A DNA stretch of 64,000 nt from assembly GCF_037055355.1 (NCBI RefSeq), contig NZ_CP146350.1:1054001-1118000 (forward strand), written 5' to 3'. The translations under genes were made by a program, and so were the position numbers. Of this stretch, positions 8,726-17,563 are shown one piece after another (the stretch's first letter is position 1; the number at the start of each line of letters is the position of its first letter). Source of the DNA: Streptomyces sp. DG1A-41 (GTDB lineage: Bacteria; Actinomycetota; Actinomycetes; Streptomycetales; Streptomycetaceae). Under the pieces are notes generated by a model, which was given only the letters and a program-made list of their open reading frames with translations, had not been told where the DNA came from and did not search any database.

Positions 8726-10201
8726 ATGAGCGGCTTCGTCCCCGGACCAGCCCGAGATTGGACAGTGGGCACTGCTCCAGGCATATTCCCATTCATCGGC
8801 CATGGTATCGCCCTGGTCCGTCGGCCGCTGGCCTTTCTGAATTCTTTGCCCGGACACGGGGATCTGGTCGAGGTGCGCCTGGGTCCGCAGCGTGCCTGGA
8901 TGGCGTGTCACCCCGACTTGGTCCACCAGGTGCTCAGGGACCCTCGCACGTTCGACAAGGGCGGCCCCCTCTACGACAGGTTGCGGATGCTGCTGGGGGA
9001 CGGCGTCGGCACCTGCCGCCATCAGGATCACCGGCGCCAGCGCAGGCTGCTCCAGCCCGACTTCCGCAAGGCCCGCGTCGCCGACCAAGTGCGCCTGATG
9101 GGCGACGAAGTCGAGTCGGTGTGCCGCGCGTGGCGGGCCGGGCAAGTGGTCGACATCAGCGCGGCCATGCTGGACCTGTCCACACGCGTGGTCAGCCGCG
9201 TCCTCTTCTCCGACTCGCTCGACACCGCGACGGCCGCCCAGATGCGCAGGTGCCTGGCCACCGTGGTCCGCGGCATGTTCGTCCGGACGGTGATGCCGGT
9301 CAACGCCCTGTTCCGCGTTCCCACGCTGGCGAACCGGCGTTACCGGCATGCTTCCGAGCGCCTGCGCGCGATCGTCGACGCGGCCATCGCCCAGCGCCGG
9401 CAAGGCACTCCCCGCGACGACCTGCTGGGGGCCCTGCTGGCTGCCACGCGGGCCGACGGCGGGGGAACGGTGATCACCGATCAGGAAGTTCACGGCCAGG
9501 TGATGACGCTGATGTTCGCCGGCGCCGAGAGCACCGCCCTGTGCCTCTCCTCCGCCGTGGAGCTCCTGGGGCGGCATCCCGAGGAGGAACGCCGCCTGCA
9601 CTCCGAAGTCGACGCCGTGCTCGCTTCAGGCCAGCCGCCCGGCCCCGACGAGCTGCCGCGCCTCGTCCGCACCCGGTGCGTCCTCACCGAGACCCTCCGC
9701 CACCGCCCGCCCGGCTGGCTCTTCACCCGCATCACCACGCGGGAGACGGAGCTCGCCGGGCACCGTCTCCCGCAGGGCGCCACCGTCATGTTCAGCCCGT
9801 ACCTCCTGCACCACGACCCGGCCCTGTTCCCCGACCCCGATCGCTTCCTCCCCGACCGCTGGCTACCCGGGCAGGCCGTCGCGGTCCCGCCCGGAGCGAT
9901 GATTCCGTTCGGTGCGGGCAGCCGGAAATGCATCGGAGAGACACTCGCGCTGGCGGAGGCCACGGTGGCCGTCGCGTTCATCGCCCGCCACTGGCGGCTG
10001 CGTCATCTGCCCGGCTACACCGAACGGCTGCGCCCCGCGGCCTCGTTGGGGCCGAGGGGACTGGTGATGATCAGCGAACCGCGAGCGAGGCGGCCGGTGG
10101 CCACACCGCATCGGGCGGATGCCAGCACACCCGGGACAACTGTCGTGCCCGTCGTCCACGACTCCCGAACGGCAGGTGGCAATGATGTCCACGACGCATG
10201 A
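8726..10201 (+). CDS. Cytochrome P450, terpene-cluster type
   Basis: A 491-residue class I P450 that should hydroxylate or oxidise a hydrocarbon using external ferredoxin. The I-helix reads AGAEST (residues 265-270), the K-helix ExxR is E322-TLR325, and the heme loop is FGAGSRKCIGE with Cys402. The N-terminal segment (PGIFPFIGHGIALVRRPLAFL) resembles bacterial terpene oxidases of the pentalenene-oxygenase kind. ATG 8726 follows GGCAGGTGG at a normal distance. The last 20 bp overlap the terpene synthase start, so the two are translationally coupled and the P450 very likely oxidises the synthase product. The 45-residue C-terminal extension after the fold is Pro/Thr-rich and probably disordered. 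Confidence 0.92.
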   Translation: MSGFVPGPARDWTVGTAPGIFPFIGHGIALVRRPLAFLNSLPGHGDLVEVRLGPQRAWMACHPDLVHQVLRDPRTFDKGGPLYDRLRMLLGDGVGTCRHQDHRRQRRLLQPDFRKARVADQVRLMGDEVESVCRAWRAGQVVDISAAMLDLSTRVVSRVLFSDSLDTATAAQMRRCLATVVRGMFVRTVMPVNALFRVPTLANRRYRHASERLRAIVDAAIAQRRQGTPRDDLLGALLAATRADGGGTVITDQEVHGQVMTLMFAGAESTALCLSSAVELLGRHPEEERRLHSEVDAVLASGQPPGPDELPRLVRTRCVLTETLRHRPPGWLFTRITTRETELAGHRLPQGATVMFSPYLLHHDPALFPDPDRFLPDRWLPGQAVAVPPGAMIPFGAGSRKCIGETLALAEATVAVAFIARHWRLRHLPGYTERLRPAASLGPRGLVMISEPRARRPVATPHRADASTPGTTVVPVVHDSRTAGGNDVHDA

Positions 10202-11186
10202 GGAAATCGCCGCGCAAAGCGGAATTCCGGTCGTCGATCTGAGGGAACTGATCGACGCAAACCTGTACATGCCCTTCCCTTTCCAGCAGAATCCCCATGC
10301 GTCCGAAGCGGCGGCAGGCGTCGAGGAATGGCTGAGCACCTGGGGGCTGACCGATGACCCGGCGGTGGCGGCCATGATCTCCTATACGCGCCCCGCCGAA
10401 CTCGCGGCCTACAACGGTCCGACCATGGATTCCGGGCTCCTGCAGATCATGACCAACCAGATCGCCTACCAGTTCATCTTCGACGACCGCGCGGAGGACA
10501 TCGGCCGGCACACGCCGGGCCGGCTCCTGCCCATGCTGTGCGAGAGCATCGCGATCCTGCGGGACGGCGGGCCGCCCACCACCCCGCTCGGGGCCGCCCT
10601 GGCCGACCTCCATCGACAGGTACAGCAGCGGTGCACACCCGCTCAGGCCGCACGATGGGCCTGGAACAGCCGTGAGTACGTGCACGGCCTGCTGTACGAA
10701 GCGGTGGCCCAGACCCACCCCGCCCCGGTGGGAAGCGGGCTGTGCCGGTCCGTCCGCTCCCTCATCGCGGGCGTCGAGCCCTTCTACCCGCTGTGCGAGG
10801 CCGCACAGCCGTGCGAACTGACCCCGGAGGAGATCCATCACCCCGTCATGCGACGCCTGAGCCGGCTGTCGGCCGACGCTGCGGTGTGGATACCCGACCT
10901 CTTCTCCGCGGTGAAGGAACAGCGGGCCGGCGGCGTGATCAACCTGGCCCTCGCCTACCAGCGGACACACCGGTGCTCCCTGCCGGTGGCCGTCACGCTC
11001 GCCACACGGCACATCAACAACACGATCCGCGAGTTCGAGGAGCTCTACGGTGAGCTCAGGCCGGAGTTGACCCCGTCCGGCATCGGCTACGTGGAGGGCA
11101 TGGCCGGCTGGATCCGCGGTTGCTACTTCTGGTCCCGGATCGTGCCGCGGTACGCGGACTCGATGGCGGCACCCGCGGTGCTCTGA
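10182..11186 (+). CDS. Class I terpene synthase with altered NSE motif
   Basis: A 334-residue bacterial terpene cyclase, which ionises a prenyl diphosphate and cyclises it with Mg2+. The Asp-rich motif is D101-D102-R-A-E105-D106. The second metal motif normally begins with Asn (NDxxSxxxE) but reads PDLFSAVKE here, with Pro238, Ser242 and Glu246. The C-terminal RY pair is present in RIVPRYADS. ATG 10182 is used, with GGCAGG upstream, 20 bp inside the P450 gene. The size and fold suit a sesqui- or diterpene cyclase; the product cannot be predicted. It is not close in sequence to pentalenene, epi-isozizaene, geosmin or methylisoborneol synthases as I remember them. Confidence 0.88.
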   Translation: MMSTTHEEIAAQSGIPVVDLRELIDANLYMPFPFQQNPHASEAAAGVEEWLSTWGLTDDPAVAAMISYTRPAELAAYNGPTMDSGLLQIMTNQIAYQFIFDDRAEDIGRHTPGRLLPMLCESIAILRDGGPPTTPLGAALADLHRQVQQRCTPAQAARWAWNSREYVHGLLYEAVAQTHPAPVGSGLCRSVRSLIAGVEPFYPLCEAAQPCELTPEEIHHPVMRRLSRLSADAAVWIPDLFSAVKEQRAGGVINLALAYQRTHRCSLPVAVTLATRHINNTIREFEELYGELRPELTPSGIGYVEGMAGWIRGCYFWSRIVPRYADSMAAPAVL

Positions 11187-11392
11187 TCCGTTGCCCGACC
11201 GGTTGCTTCCCCCCAGAGGTCCCGAGAAGGGCGGAAACACAGCAGATTACCCGAAAAACTGAAACCCGAACCGCTTCCGCAGAAAGTTCACCCTCTCTGT
11301 CGACCTCCTGTTCCGACGGGGCCAAGGGGCGTGCACGAGGACGTACGCTCGCCCCGTCCGGCGGGGAGCAACGACAGGAAGCGGTAGACCAC

Positions 11393-14302
11393 ATGACCCA
11401 TGGGCTGCGGCAACCGAGCAACGAAGATCGGCCTCTACTCGAACGCGACGAGGAACTCCAGGCCGTCGACCACGCGTTGGAGAGGCTCCGTGACACCGTC
11501 GACGGCCTGCCCCAAGTACCGCGCGGCGGGTTTCTGGCCTTCACCGGTGAGGCCGGGCTGGGTAAGACGACACTCATCGCGGCCGTGCGCGCCCGCGCCG
11601 CCGCCCTGGGGTGCACGGTGTTCTCCGGCAAGGGCGGCGAGAGCGAGCGGGGGATGGCGTTCCGCGTCGTCCGCCAGGCCATGCAGCCCATCCTGGCCAG
11701 GATGAGCGAGACGGAGCGTCGGGATTTCCTGGGCAGTTGGTACGACATCGTCGGCGCCGCGCTCGGTCTCGAGGCGACCGACCCCGCCCGGATGCCGGAC
11801 CCGACCGGAGTGCGCGACGGCCTCGACTGGGTCATGACACGCCTGACGATGCTGAACTCGCCTGTCGTTCTGCTCCTGGACGACCTGCACTGGGCCGATG
11901 CCGAATCCCTGGACTGGCTCGCCTCCTTCGCGCCCCGGGTCGCGAACCTCCCGCTGCTGATCGTCGTCGGCTACCGGCCCGACGAACTTCCATCCGACGC
12001 GACCTCTTTCCGTACGCTCGTCGAACGCCACGAGCAGCGCCCGCACGTGCTGTCCCCGCTCGGCGAGGCCGGAGTGGCGCGGATCATCAGAAACGAAGTG
12101 GGCGAGGAAGCCGAGGACGAGTTCTGTGGCGCGTGCTGGACCGCCACCGGCGGAAGCCCCTTCGAGACCGTCGAACTGGCCATCAGACTCCGTGAACGGA
12201 AGCTGAAAGGCACCCGGGACGAAGTGCCCGAGATGCATGACCTCGCCGCGGCGGTCAAGGGCCCCGGCCTGATCGAGCGCCTCAAACGGCTCGGTCCGGG
12301 CACCATCCGCTTCGCGTGGGCCGGCGCTGTCCTGGGTGGGACCTTCTCACCGGAGGTCGCCGCCGACCTCGCGGTGCTCGGCAGCGAGGAGGCCGTCGAG
12401 GCGACCGAGAAGCTGCGCGCCCGGCGCATCCTCGCGGACGCCGACGAGCACCCGCGCGCCCTGGAGTTCGTCCACCCACAGATCGCCACGACCATCTACC
12501 GCAACATCCCTCCGGGCCTGCGGGTCGGCATGCACAACGCGGCCGCCCATGCCGCCCAGACGGTCGGGTCCGACCCGACCGTCGCCGCCAGGCACCTGCT
12601 GGAGGTGCCCTGCGACGGCCGGCCCGAGGCGGTCGCGTGCCTGCGCGCCGCCGCGCGTGAGTACCTCCGTGCCGGGGCCCCAGAGGCCGCCCGGCGCGTG
12701 CTGACCCGAGCACTGCGGGAACCACCCCTTGCCGAGGACCGCGCCGCCCTTCTCCACGAGCTGGCCTGCTCGACCTTCCTGATCGAGCCCACGGCCACAG
12801 TCAGCCACCTCCGACAGGCGCTGAGGGAGCGGGGACTCGACCCCGACCTGCGCGCCTCCATCGTCTACCGGCTGACCCAGGCGCTGGCGCACACCGACCG
12901 GCTGACCGAGGCCGCGACCGTGGCCGCCGACGAGGCGCGGCGCGCCACCAACGCGCGCGTCAAACTTCGCATGCAGGCTGATCACTTCGTATGGAGCGCG
13001 TTCCGCGCCGACGAGTCCGACTCCGCCGCCCGCTCACGCCGACTGGCGCGGCTGGCGGACAAGCTGCCCCGCCGGGGCCTGGAGGAGCGCTACATCCTCG
13101 GTCTGCGGGCATGGGACGCCCTCGTGCGCGGCGAGCCGCGGCGGACCGCCCTCGGGTATGCCGAGGAGGCCCTCCGCGGCGGGATGAGCTGGACCGACGA
13201 GAACCGCGGCTTCGAGGTGCCCGTCGCGGTCGCCCTGCTGTTCATGTACTGCGACCAGCCACGGCGGGCCGAGGAGCTCTTCGCCGAAGGTATGGCCGAG
13301 TGCGAGCACATGGGGTGGCGCGGCTCCCATCTGGCGCAGGGCCAGACGCTCCTGGGCTATATCCGCTACCGCCGTGGCTGCCTGCCCGAGGCGGAAGAAC
13401 TCGTCCGGGCAGGGCTGCACACCGCCGAGCGCGTCGAAGGAGCGGTACCCGCCCAGTGGTTCGCCATCGGCATTCTCATCCAGACCCTGCTGGCCCGGGG
13501 ACGGACCGACGACGCGCGCCGGCTCGCCGACAGCTACCACTACGGCGACGTGGTGCCCAACGCCGTCATCTTCCCGGATCCCCGCACGGTGTACGCCGAC
13601 CTGCTCCTGGCGGAAGGGCGACTCCCTCAGGCGGCGCGGCTGCTGTCCAAGGTCGGGGACTGGCTGGAGGCGCGGGACTGGCGCAACCCCGCGTGGTGCC
13701 CCTGGCAGCTCGGGCTGGCCTCGGCACTCGCCCGCACCGCCCCTGACGAGGCGGTCCGCCACGCCGAGGACGCCGTCAAGCGGGCCCGGGACTTCGGCGC
13801 GGCGTCCGCGATCGGCCAGGCGCTGCATGTCCAGGCGGAGGTGACGGGCGGGCAGGCGGCACTCGATCTGCACGCACAGGCCGTCAACCATCTGGAGCAG
13901 TCGCCCGCCGCGTACGAACTGGCCCGTGCCCTGGTGGGCCACGGCACCGCGCTGGCCCGCAACGGCCAACTGCACGACGCCGCCGACCGGCTCTACCAGG
14001 GCCTGGAGGGCGCGGTGCACTGCGGTGCCGAGGGTCTGGCCGCCCGGGCCAGGCGGGAGCTATCCGCCGCGGGACTACGCCCGTTGCCCCTTCGCTACCC
14101 GCAGACGGACATGCTGACGGCCCAGGAGCACAAGGCCGCCGAGATGACCGCCCTGGGCCACCCGGCATCCGTGGTCGCGAAGGACCTGCGGCTCACCGGG
14201 CAGGGCGTACGGCAACTGCTGTCCTCCGTGTACCGAAAACTCGGCACGGACGCATCCGGCCTCCCCGACGCCCTGTCGAACCGCTCCCGACACGGGCGGT
14301 AG
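11393..14302 (+). CDS. Large ATP-binding LuxR/LAL-type transcriptional regulator
   Basis: A 969-residue STAND-type regulator. The N-terminal AAA domain has Walker A GEAGLGKTT (about residues 55-63) and Walker B LLLDDLHWAD (about 160-169). A long helical TPR-like middle follows, and the C-terminus ends in a LuxR-like helix-turn-helix (LTAQEHKAAEMTALGHPASVVAKDL) that is poorly conserved compared with typical LuxR domains. ATP-dependent activators of this type control secondary-metabolite clusters. It lies 206 bp after the terpene synthase on the same strand, making it a likely regulator of that pair. ATG 11393 is assigned from the first conserved residues; its ribosome site (AGGAAG) is unusually far away. 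Confidence 0.85.
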   Translation: MTHGLRQPSNEDRPLLERDEELQAVDHALERLRDTVDGLPQVPRGGFLAFTGEAGLGKTTLIAAVRARAAALGCTVFSGKGGESERGMAFRVVRQAMQPILARMSETERRDFLGSWYDIVGAALGLEATDPARMPDPTGVRDGLDWVMTRLTMLNSPVVLLLDDLHWADAESLDWLASFAPRVANLPLLIVVGYRPDELPSDATSFRTLVERHEQRPHVLSPLGEAGVARIIRNEVGEEAEDEFCGACWTATGGSPFETVELAIRLRERKLKGTRDEVPEMHDLAAAVKGPGLIERLKRLGPGTIRFAWAGAVLGGTFSPEVAADLAVLGSEEAVEATEKLRARRILADADEHPRALEFVHPQIATTIYRNIPPGLRVGMHNAAAHAAQTVGSDPTVAARHLLEVPCDGRPEAVACLRAAAREYLRAGAPEAARRVLTRALREPPLAEDRAALLHELACSTFLIEPTATVSHLRQALRERGLDPDLRASIVYRLTQALAHTDRLTEAATVAADEARRATNARVKLRMQADHFVWSAFRADESDSAARSRRLARLADKLPRRGLEERYILGLRAWDALVRGEPRRTALGYAEEALRGGMSWTDENRGFEVPVAVALLFMYCDQPRRAEELFAEGMAECEHMGWRGSHLAQGQTLLGYIRYRRGCLPEAEELVRAGLHTAERVEGAVPAQWFAIGILIQTLLARGRTDDARRLADSYHYGDVVPNAVIFPDPRTVYADLLLAEGRLPQAARLLSKVGDWLEARDWRNPAWCPWQLGLASALARTAPDEAVRHAEDAVKRARDFGAASAIGQALHVQAEVTGGQAALDLHAQAVNHLEQSPAAYELARALVGHGTALARNGQLHDAADRLYQGLEGAVHCGAEGLAARARRELSAAGLRPLPLRYPQTDMLTAQEHKAAEMTALGHPASVVAKDLRLTGQGVRQLLSSVYRKLGTDASGLPDALSNRSRHGR

Positions 14303-14704
14303 CGCCAGTTCCCTCACCGCTGCCCGAGTTGTGCTGCGCAGTTCCGTGAGGTTCGTGCGGCGCTGCCCGGAGGCCGTGGGACGGAACGGGGAGCGGGTCG
14401 TCGCGGCAGTTGGAGCCCACCTGGGAGGAGGCCGCGCGGACGGCGGTGCGGCCCGGGTCGAGCAAGGTGCGGTCCAGGGTGAGGCAGAGCGGCAGGTCGG
14501 GCCGGGCGGTGCTTGCAAGCGCCGGATGCGGTCGGTGGGCCAGTCCCCCCGTTCGGCCAGATTCAGAAGCGGCACGTCGGCGAGCAGTTGCTGCACGGTC
14601 AGGTGCAGGACGGACCTGCTGGGCGGGGTCGGACCCGTGACCGCGCGACGGGCGCCCGGCGGCGCCGTCGGGCAGGTCCCACAGGGTCAGGGCGTGCAGC
14701 AGCG
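14303..14704. other. Degenerate tail of the NACHT region
   Basis: About 400 bp between the LuxR-type gene and the clear NACHT fragment. The reverse strand shows short matches to a NACHT C-terminal region scattered over shifted frames, with no intact reading frame. I see no separate gene here. Confidence 0.45.
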
Positions 14705-15413
14705 TCAGGCGGGTGAATGAGAGCGGTAGGTGAGGGCGGCCTCCTCGCTCAGCGGCTCCAGCTCGGTGAAGGACGCCTCCATGCCGCGCAGCGAGTCGTG
14801 CGGCCGGGAGGTGATGATCAGCGGCAGGCCCTCCTCGTTGGCGCGGCGGATGGCCAGCCGGATGCTGGTGTCGCGTTCCTCCGTCAGGTCCTCGGCGGTC
14901 AGCGCCTCGTCCAGGCCGTCAGCGAGCACCACGATCCGCCCCTGCCGACACAGCCGCCGCCAGACCTTCTCCGCTTCTGCACCGGAGCGGATGGTGCCCT
15001 GAAACTTCCGGCAGGAGCGTTCGAAGGCCGGCTCGCGGAAGGCGAGGTTCGTGTCGGCGGCGCGCAGCCGCAGCGGCACCGCCCCGCGCTCCGCGGGCCG
15101 CTGCGTCAGCAGTACGACCAGCGCTGTCTTGCCGGTGCCGATGCCGCCCGCGGTCTCCACGAGTTGGTGGGGTTCCTGGCGGGTTTGTGCAGGTAGGACC
15201 GGATGACGGCCGTGACGGGCAGGAACAGGCCGTCACGGCCAGGAACAGCGCGCCGAGGAACGTCAGCGTCAGCAGCGTCACATAGCCGACGCTCTTGCGG
15301 ACCCGCCAGGTCCTGGTCCGGTCGTAGCCTTGCGGCATCAGCCGGCGTCGGTGCAGCGCGCGGCGCACGCCGAGCCCGTCGCGGAGCGTCCGCCCGAGCA
15401 GCCGACCGTACAC
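14705..15413 (-). pseudogene. Decayed NACHT NTPase
   Basis: Pieces in three frames assemble into a membrane-anchored NACHT protein. The N-terminal piece (about 15413-15230) has an Arg-rich head and one hydrophobic helix (VGYVTLLTLTFLGALFLAVTA). A second frame gives AVIRSYLHKPARNP. The third (15160-14705) carries the P-loop GGIGTGKT, the Walker B segment IVVLADGLDEA and LPLIITSRP. It stops at SHSPA instead of continuing into the helical sensor domains. Further degenerate matches to a C-terminal region (LLHALTLWDLP, VPLLNLAERGDW) appear in shifted frames to about 14480. At least two frameshifts and a broken end make it non-functional. Confidence 0.75.
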
Positions 15414-15511
15414 CGTCGCACCGGATCACGCGGGACCGCATACTCAACTTCCGTCCATGCCGGATCACTTGACGCTGAACCGTTTCACTGGTTCCCTCGA
15501 AAGGCTGCTCA

Positions 15512-15525
15512 TGGGAGCGCTCCCA
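15512..15525. promoter_or_regulatory. CebR-type operator (TGGGAGCGCTCCCA)
   Basis: The 14-bp perfect palindrome TGGGAGCGCTCCCA lies 27 bp before the GTG start of the tandem CE2 esterase. This is the established binding sequence of CebR, the LacI-family cellobiose/cello-oligosaccharide repressor of Streptomyces. Its position fits repression by blocking early elongation or promoter escape. The prediction is induction of the esterase by cello-oligosaccharides. Confidence 0.85.
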
Positions 15526-15551
15526 ACCGCCCGCACGTGAAAGGGAACCCC

Positions 15552-17540
15552 GTGCAGACCTCCCCCCGCCCCTCCACCAGACGCGCCCTGCCCGCTCTCC
15601 TCACCGCCGTGCTGGTCGCCTGCCTGCTGTCCCTGGCGGGCGGCCTTCCCGCACAGGCCGCGGCGGGGGACGGCTCGGTGTCCGATCCCAACATCGCGTA
15701 CGTCGGACGCTGGGACACCTCCTCCGGGACCGCGGCCGTGCCCCACTGGACCGGCGCCTACCTCCAGACCGGCTTCACCGGCACCACGGTGAAGGTCAAG
15801 GCCAGGAACGCGGTCAACTTCTACGCCAGCATCGACGGCGGCCCCGATGTCTTCCACGCCGGGGTGCGCGGCACGGTGAACCTCACTCCCCGGCCGCTCT
15901 CCCCCGGCACCCATACCCTGCGCCTGTCCTACCGCTCCGGTGACACCGTCTTCCAGGGGCTGGTCCTGGACTCCGGTGCGCGGACCGTCGCCGTCGGCGC
16001 CCCGTCCGGGCTGGTCGAGTTCGTCGGCGACTCCATCACGGCGGGAGCCCTCACCGACCGGCTGGCGCTGGACTCGTACGCCTGGAAGACCGGCGAGCGG
16101 CTGGGGATGCGGCACACGCAGATCGCCCGGTCCGGGTACTGCCTGGTCGCCCGGTCGGGGTGCACCGGTCTGAGCGGGCAGTTCTTCAGGACGGCCAGCA
16201 CCGGCGGCGCGGACTGGGACTTCTCGCGGTACCGGGCCGACGCGGTCGTCATCAACCTCGGCACCAACGACATCGGGCACGGCGTGTCGGGCGCCGCCTT
16301 CCAGTCGGCGTACACCACGTTCCTGCGGGACGTGCGCGCCAAGTACCCCACGGCCCACCTCTTTGCGGTGCAGACGCTGAAGAAGCGCTACGTCACCGAG
16401 ACCAGGGCCGCCGTCAGCGCCCGCAACAGCGCCGGTGACGCCCGGGTGCACTACGTCGACACCTCGGGCTGGCTCACCGACGGCGCGGACTACGAGGACG
16501 GCAACGGGCATCCGAACGAGGCGGGTCACACCAAGTTCGCCGAGCGCCTGGCCCCGGTCCTCCGCGCCCGGCTCGGCAGCGGCGCCACGGTGAAGGCGGC
16601 GGCTCCGGGCCAGCCCGGCGACCCGAACATCAAGTTCGTCGGCCGCTGGGACACCACCAGCTCCGCCACCGCCTACACCCCGTACTGGGCCGGCGCCTAC
16701 TACCGGGTCGGCTTCACCGGCAGGACGGTCAAGCTGAAGCAGCGGGGCACGATCGACCTGTGGGCGCGGATCGACAACGGGCCGGTGAAGTTCTACGACG
16801 ACGTCAAGGGGACGGTGAACCTGACCCCGACGGCCCTCGCCGCCGGCAATCACACCCTCCAGGTCAACTATCAGGTGGTCGCCGGTTCCTACCGGGGCGA
16901 CGCGGTGTTCCAGGGGCTGGTCCTGGACAGCGGCGCGACGACCTTCGCACCGCCGGCCCCGGCCAAGCTGGTCGAGTTCGTCGGCGACTCGATCACCGTC
17001 GGCACGACGACCTCGCAGAACGCCCGCACCGCGTACGGCTGGCTGATCGGGGAACGGCTGGGCGTCGAGCACACGCAGATCGCCCAGGGCGGGGCGTGCC
17101 TGGTGGCCGCGGCGGACGGATGCGTGGGTCTTGAGCGGCAGTTCACCAAGCTCAATCCGAACGCCGCGACGCCCGACTGGAACTTCTCCCGCTACCGGGC
17201 CGACGCGGTCGTGATCAACCTCGGCACCAACGACGTCGGGCACGGGGTGAGTTCCGCGCAGTTCCAGTCGGCGTACGTCAGTCTGCTGCGCAAGGTCCGT
17301 GCGGCGTATCCGCAGGCGTGGATCTTCGCGCTGGAAACGTTCCGCGGGCGGTACGTCCCGCAGACGGAGGCCGCTGTGAAGGCCGTCGTCGACGGCGGTG
17401 ACGCGCGGGTCTCCTTCGTCGACACGACCGGCTGGCTGGGCTCGGGCGATCTGACGGACTCGGTGCATCCCAACGACCGGGGGCATCGGGTCATCGCCGA
17501 CCGGCTGGCGCCGGTCATCGCGGCGAGGATCGGGGCGTAG
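15552..17540 (+). CDS. Secreted tandem carbohydrate esterase (two CE2-type units)
   Basis: A 662-residue secreted protein made of two homologous halves. After a signal peptide (STRRALPALLTAVLVACLL, cleavage near PAQAAA) each half has a jelly-roll (VGRWDTSS...) and an SGNH hydrolase domain. Half one has FVGDSITAG, NLGTNDIGHG and GHPNE; half two has FVGDSITVG, NLGTNDVGHG and DSVHPND. CE2 enzymes remove acetyl groups from xylan or glucomannan. Ser, Gly, Asn and His blocks are kept in both halves, but the DxxH spacing is normal only in the second. GTG 15552 follows AAGGGA; an earlier in-frame GTG at 15537 is possible. A CebR-type operator lies just upstream. Confidence 0.9.
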   Translation: MQTSPRPSTRRALPALLTAVLVACLLSLAGGLPAQAAAGDGSVSDPNIAYVGRWDTSSGTAAVPHWTGAYLQTGFTGTTVKVKARNAVNFYASIDGGPDVFHAGVRGTVNLTPRPLSPGTHTLRLSYRSGDTVFQGLVLDSGARTVAVGAPSGLVEFVGDSITAGALTDRLALDSYAWKTGERLGMRHTQIARSGYCLVARSGCTGLSGQFFRTASTGGADWDFSRYRADAVVINLGTNDIGHGVSGAAFQSAYTTFLRDVRAKYPTAHLFAVQTLKKRYVTETRAAVSARNSAGDARVHYVDTSGWLTDGADYEDGNGHPNEAGHTKFAERLAPVLRARLGSGATVKAAAPGQPGDPNIKFVGRWDTTSSATAYTPYWAGAYYRVGFTGRTVKLKQRGTIDLWARIDNGPVKFYDDVKGTVNLTPTALAAGNHTLQVNYQVVAGSYRGDAVFQGLVLDSGATTFAPPAPAKLVEFVGDSITVGTTTSQNARTAYGWLIGERLGVEHTQIAQGGACLVAAADGCVGLERQFTKLNPNAATPDWNFSRYRADAVVINLGTNDVGHGVSSAQFQSAYVSLLRKVRAAYPQAWIFALETFRGRYVPQTEAAVKAVVDGGDARVSFVDTTGWLGSGDLTDSVHPNDRGHRVIADRLAPVIAARIGA

Positions 17541-17563
17541 CGGCCCCGGGGGGGCGGGCGGCC

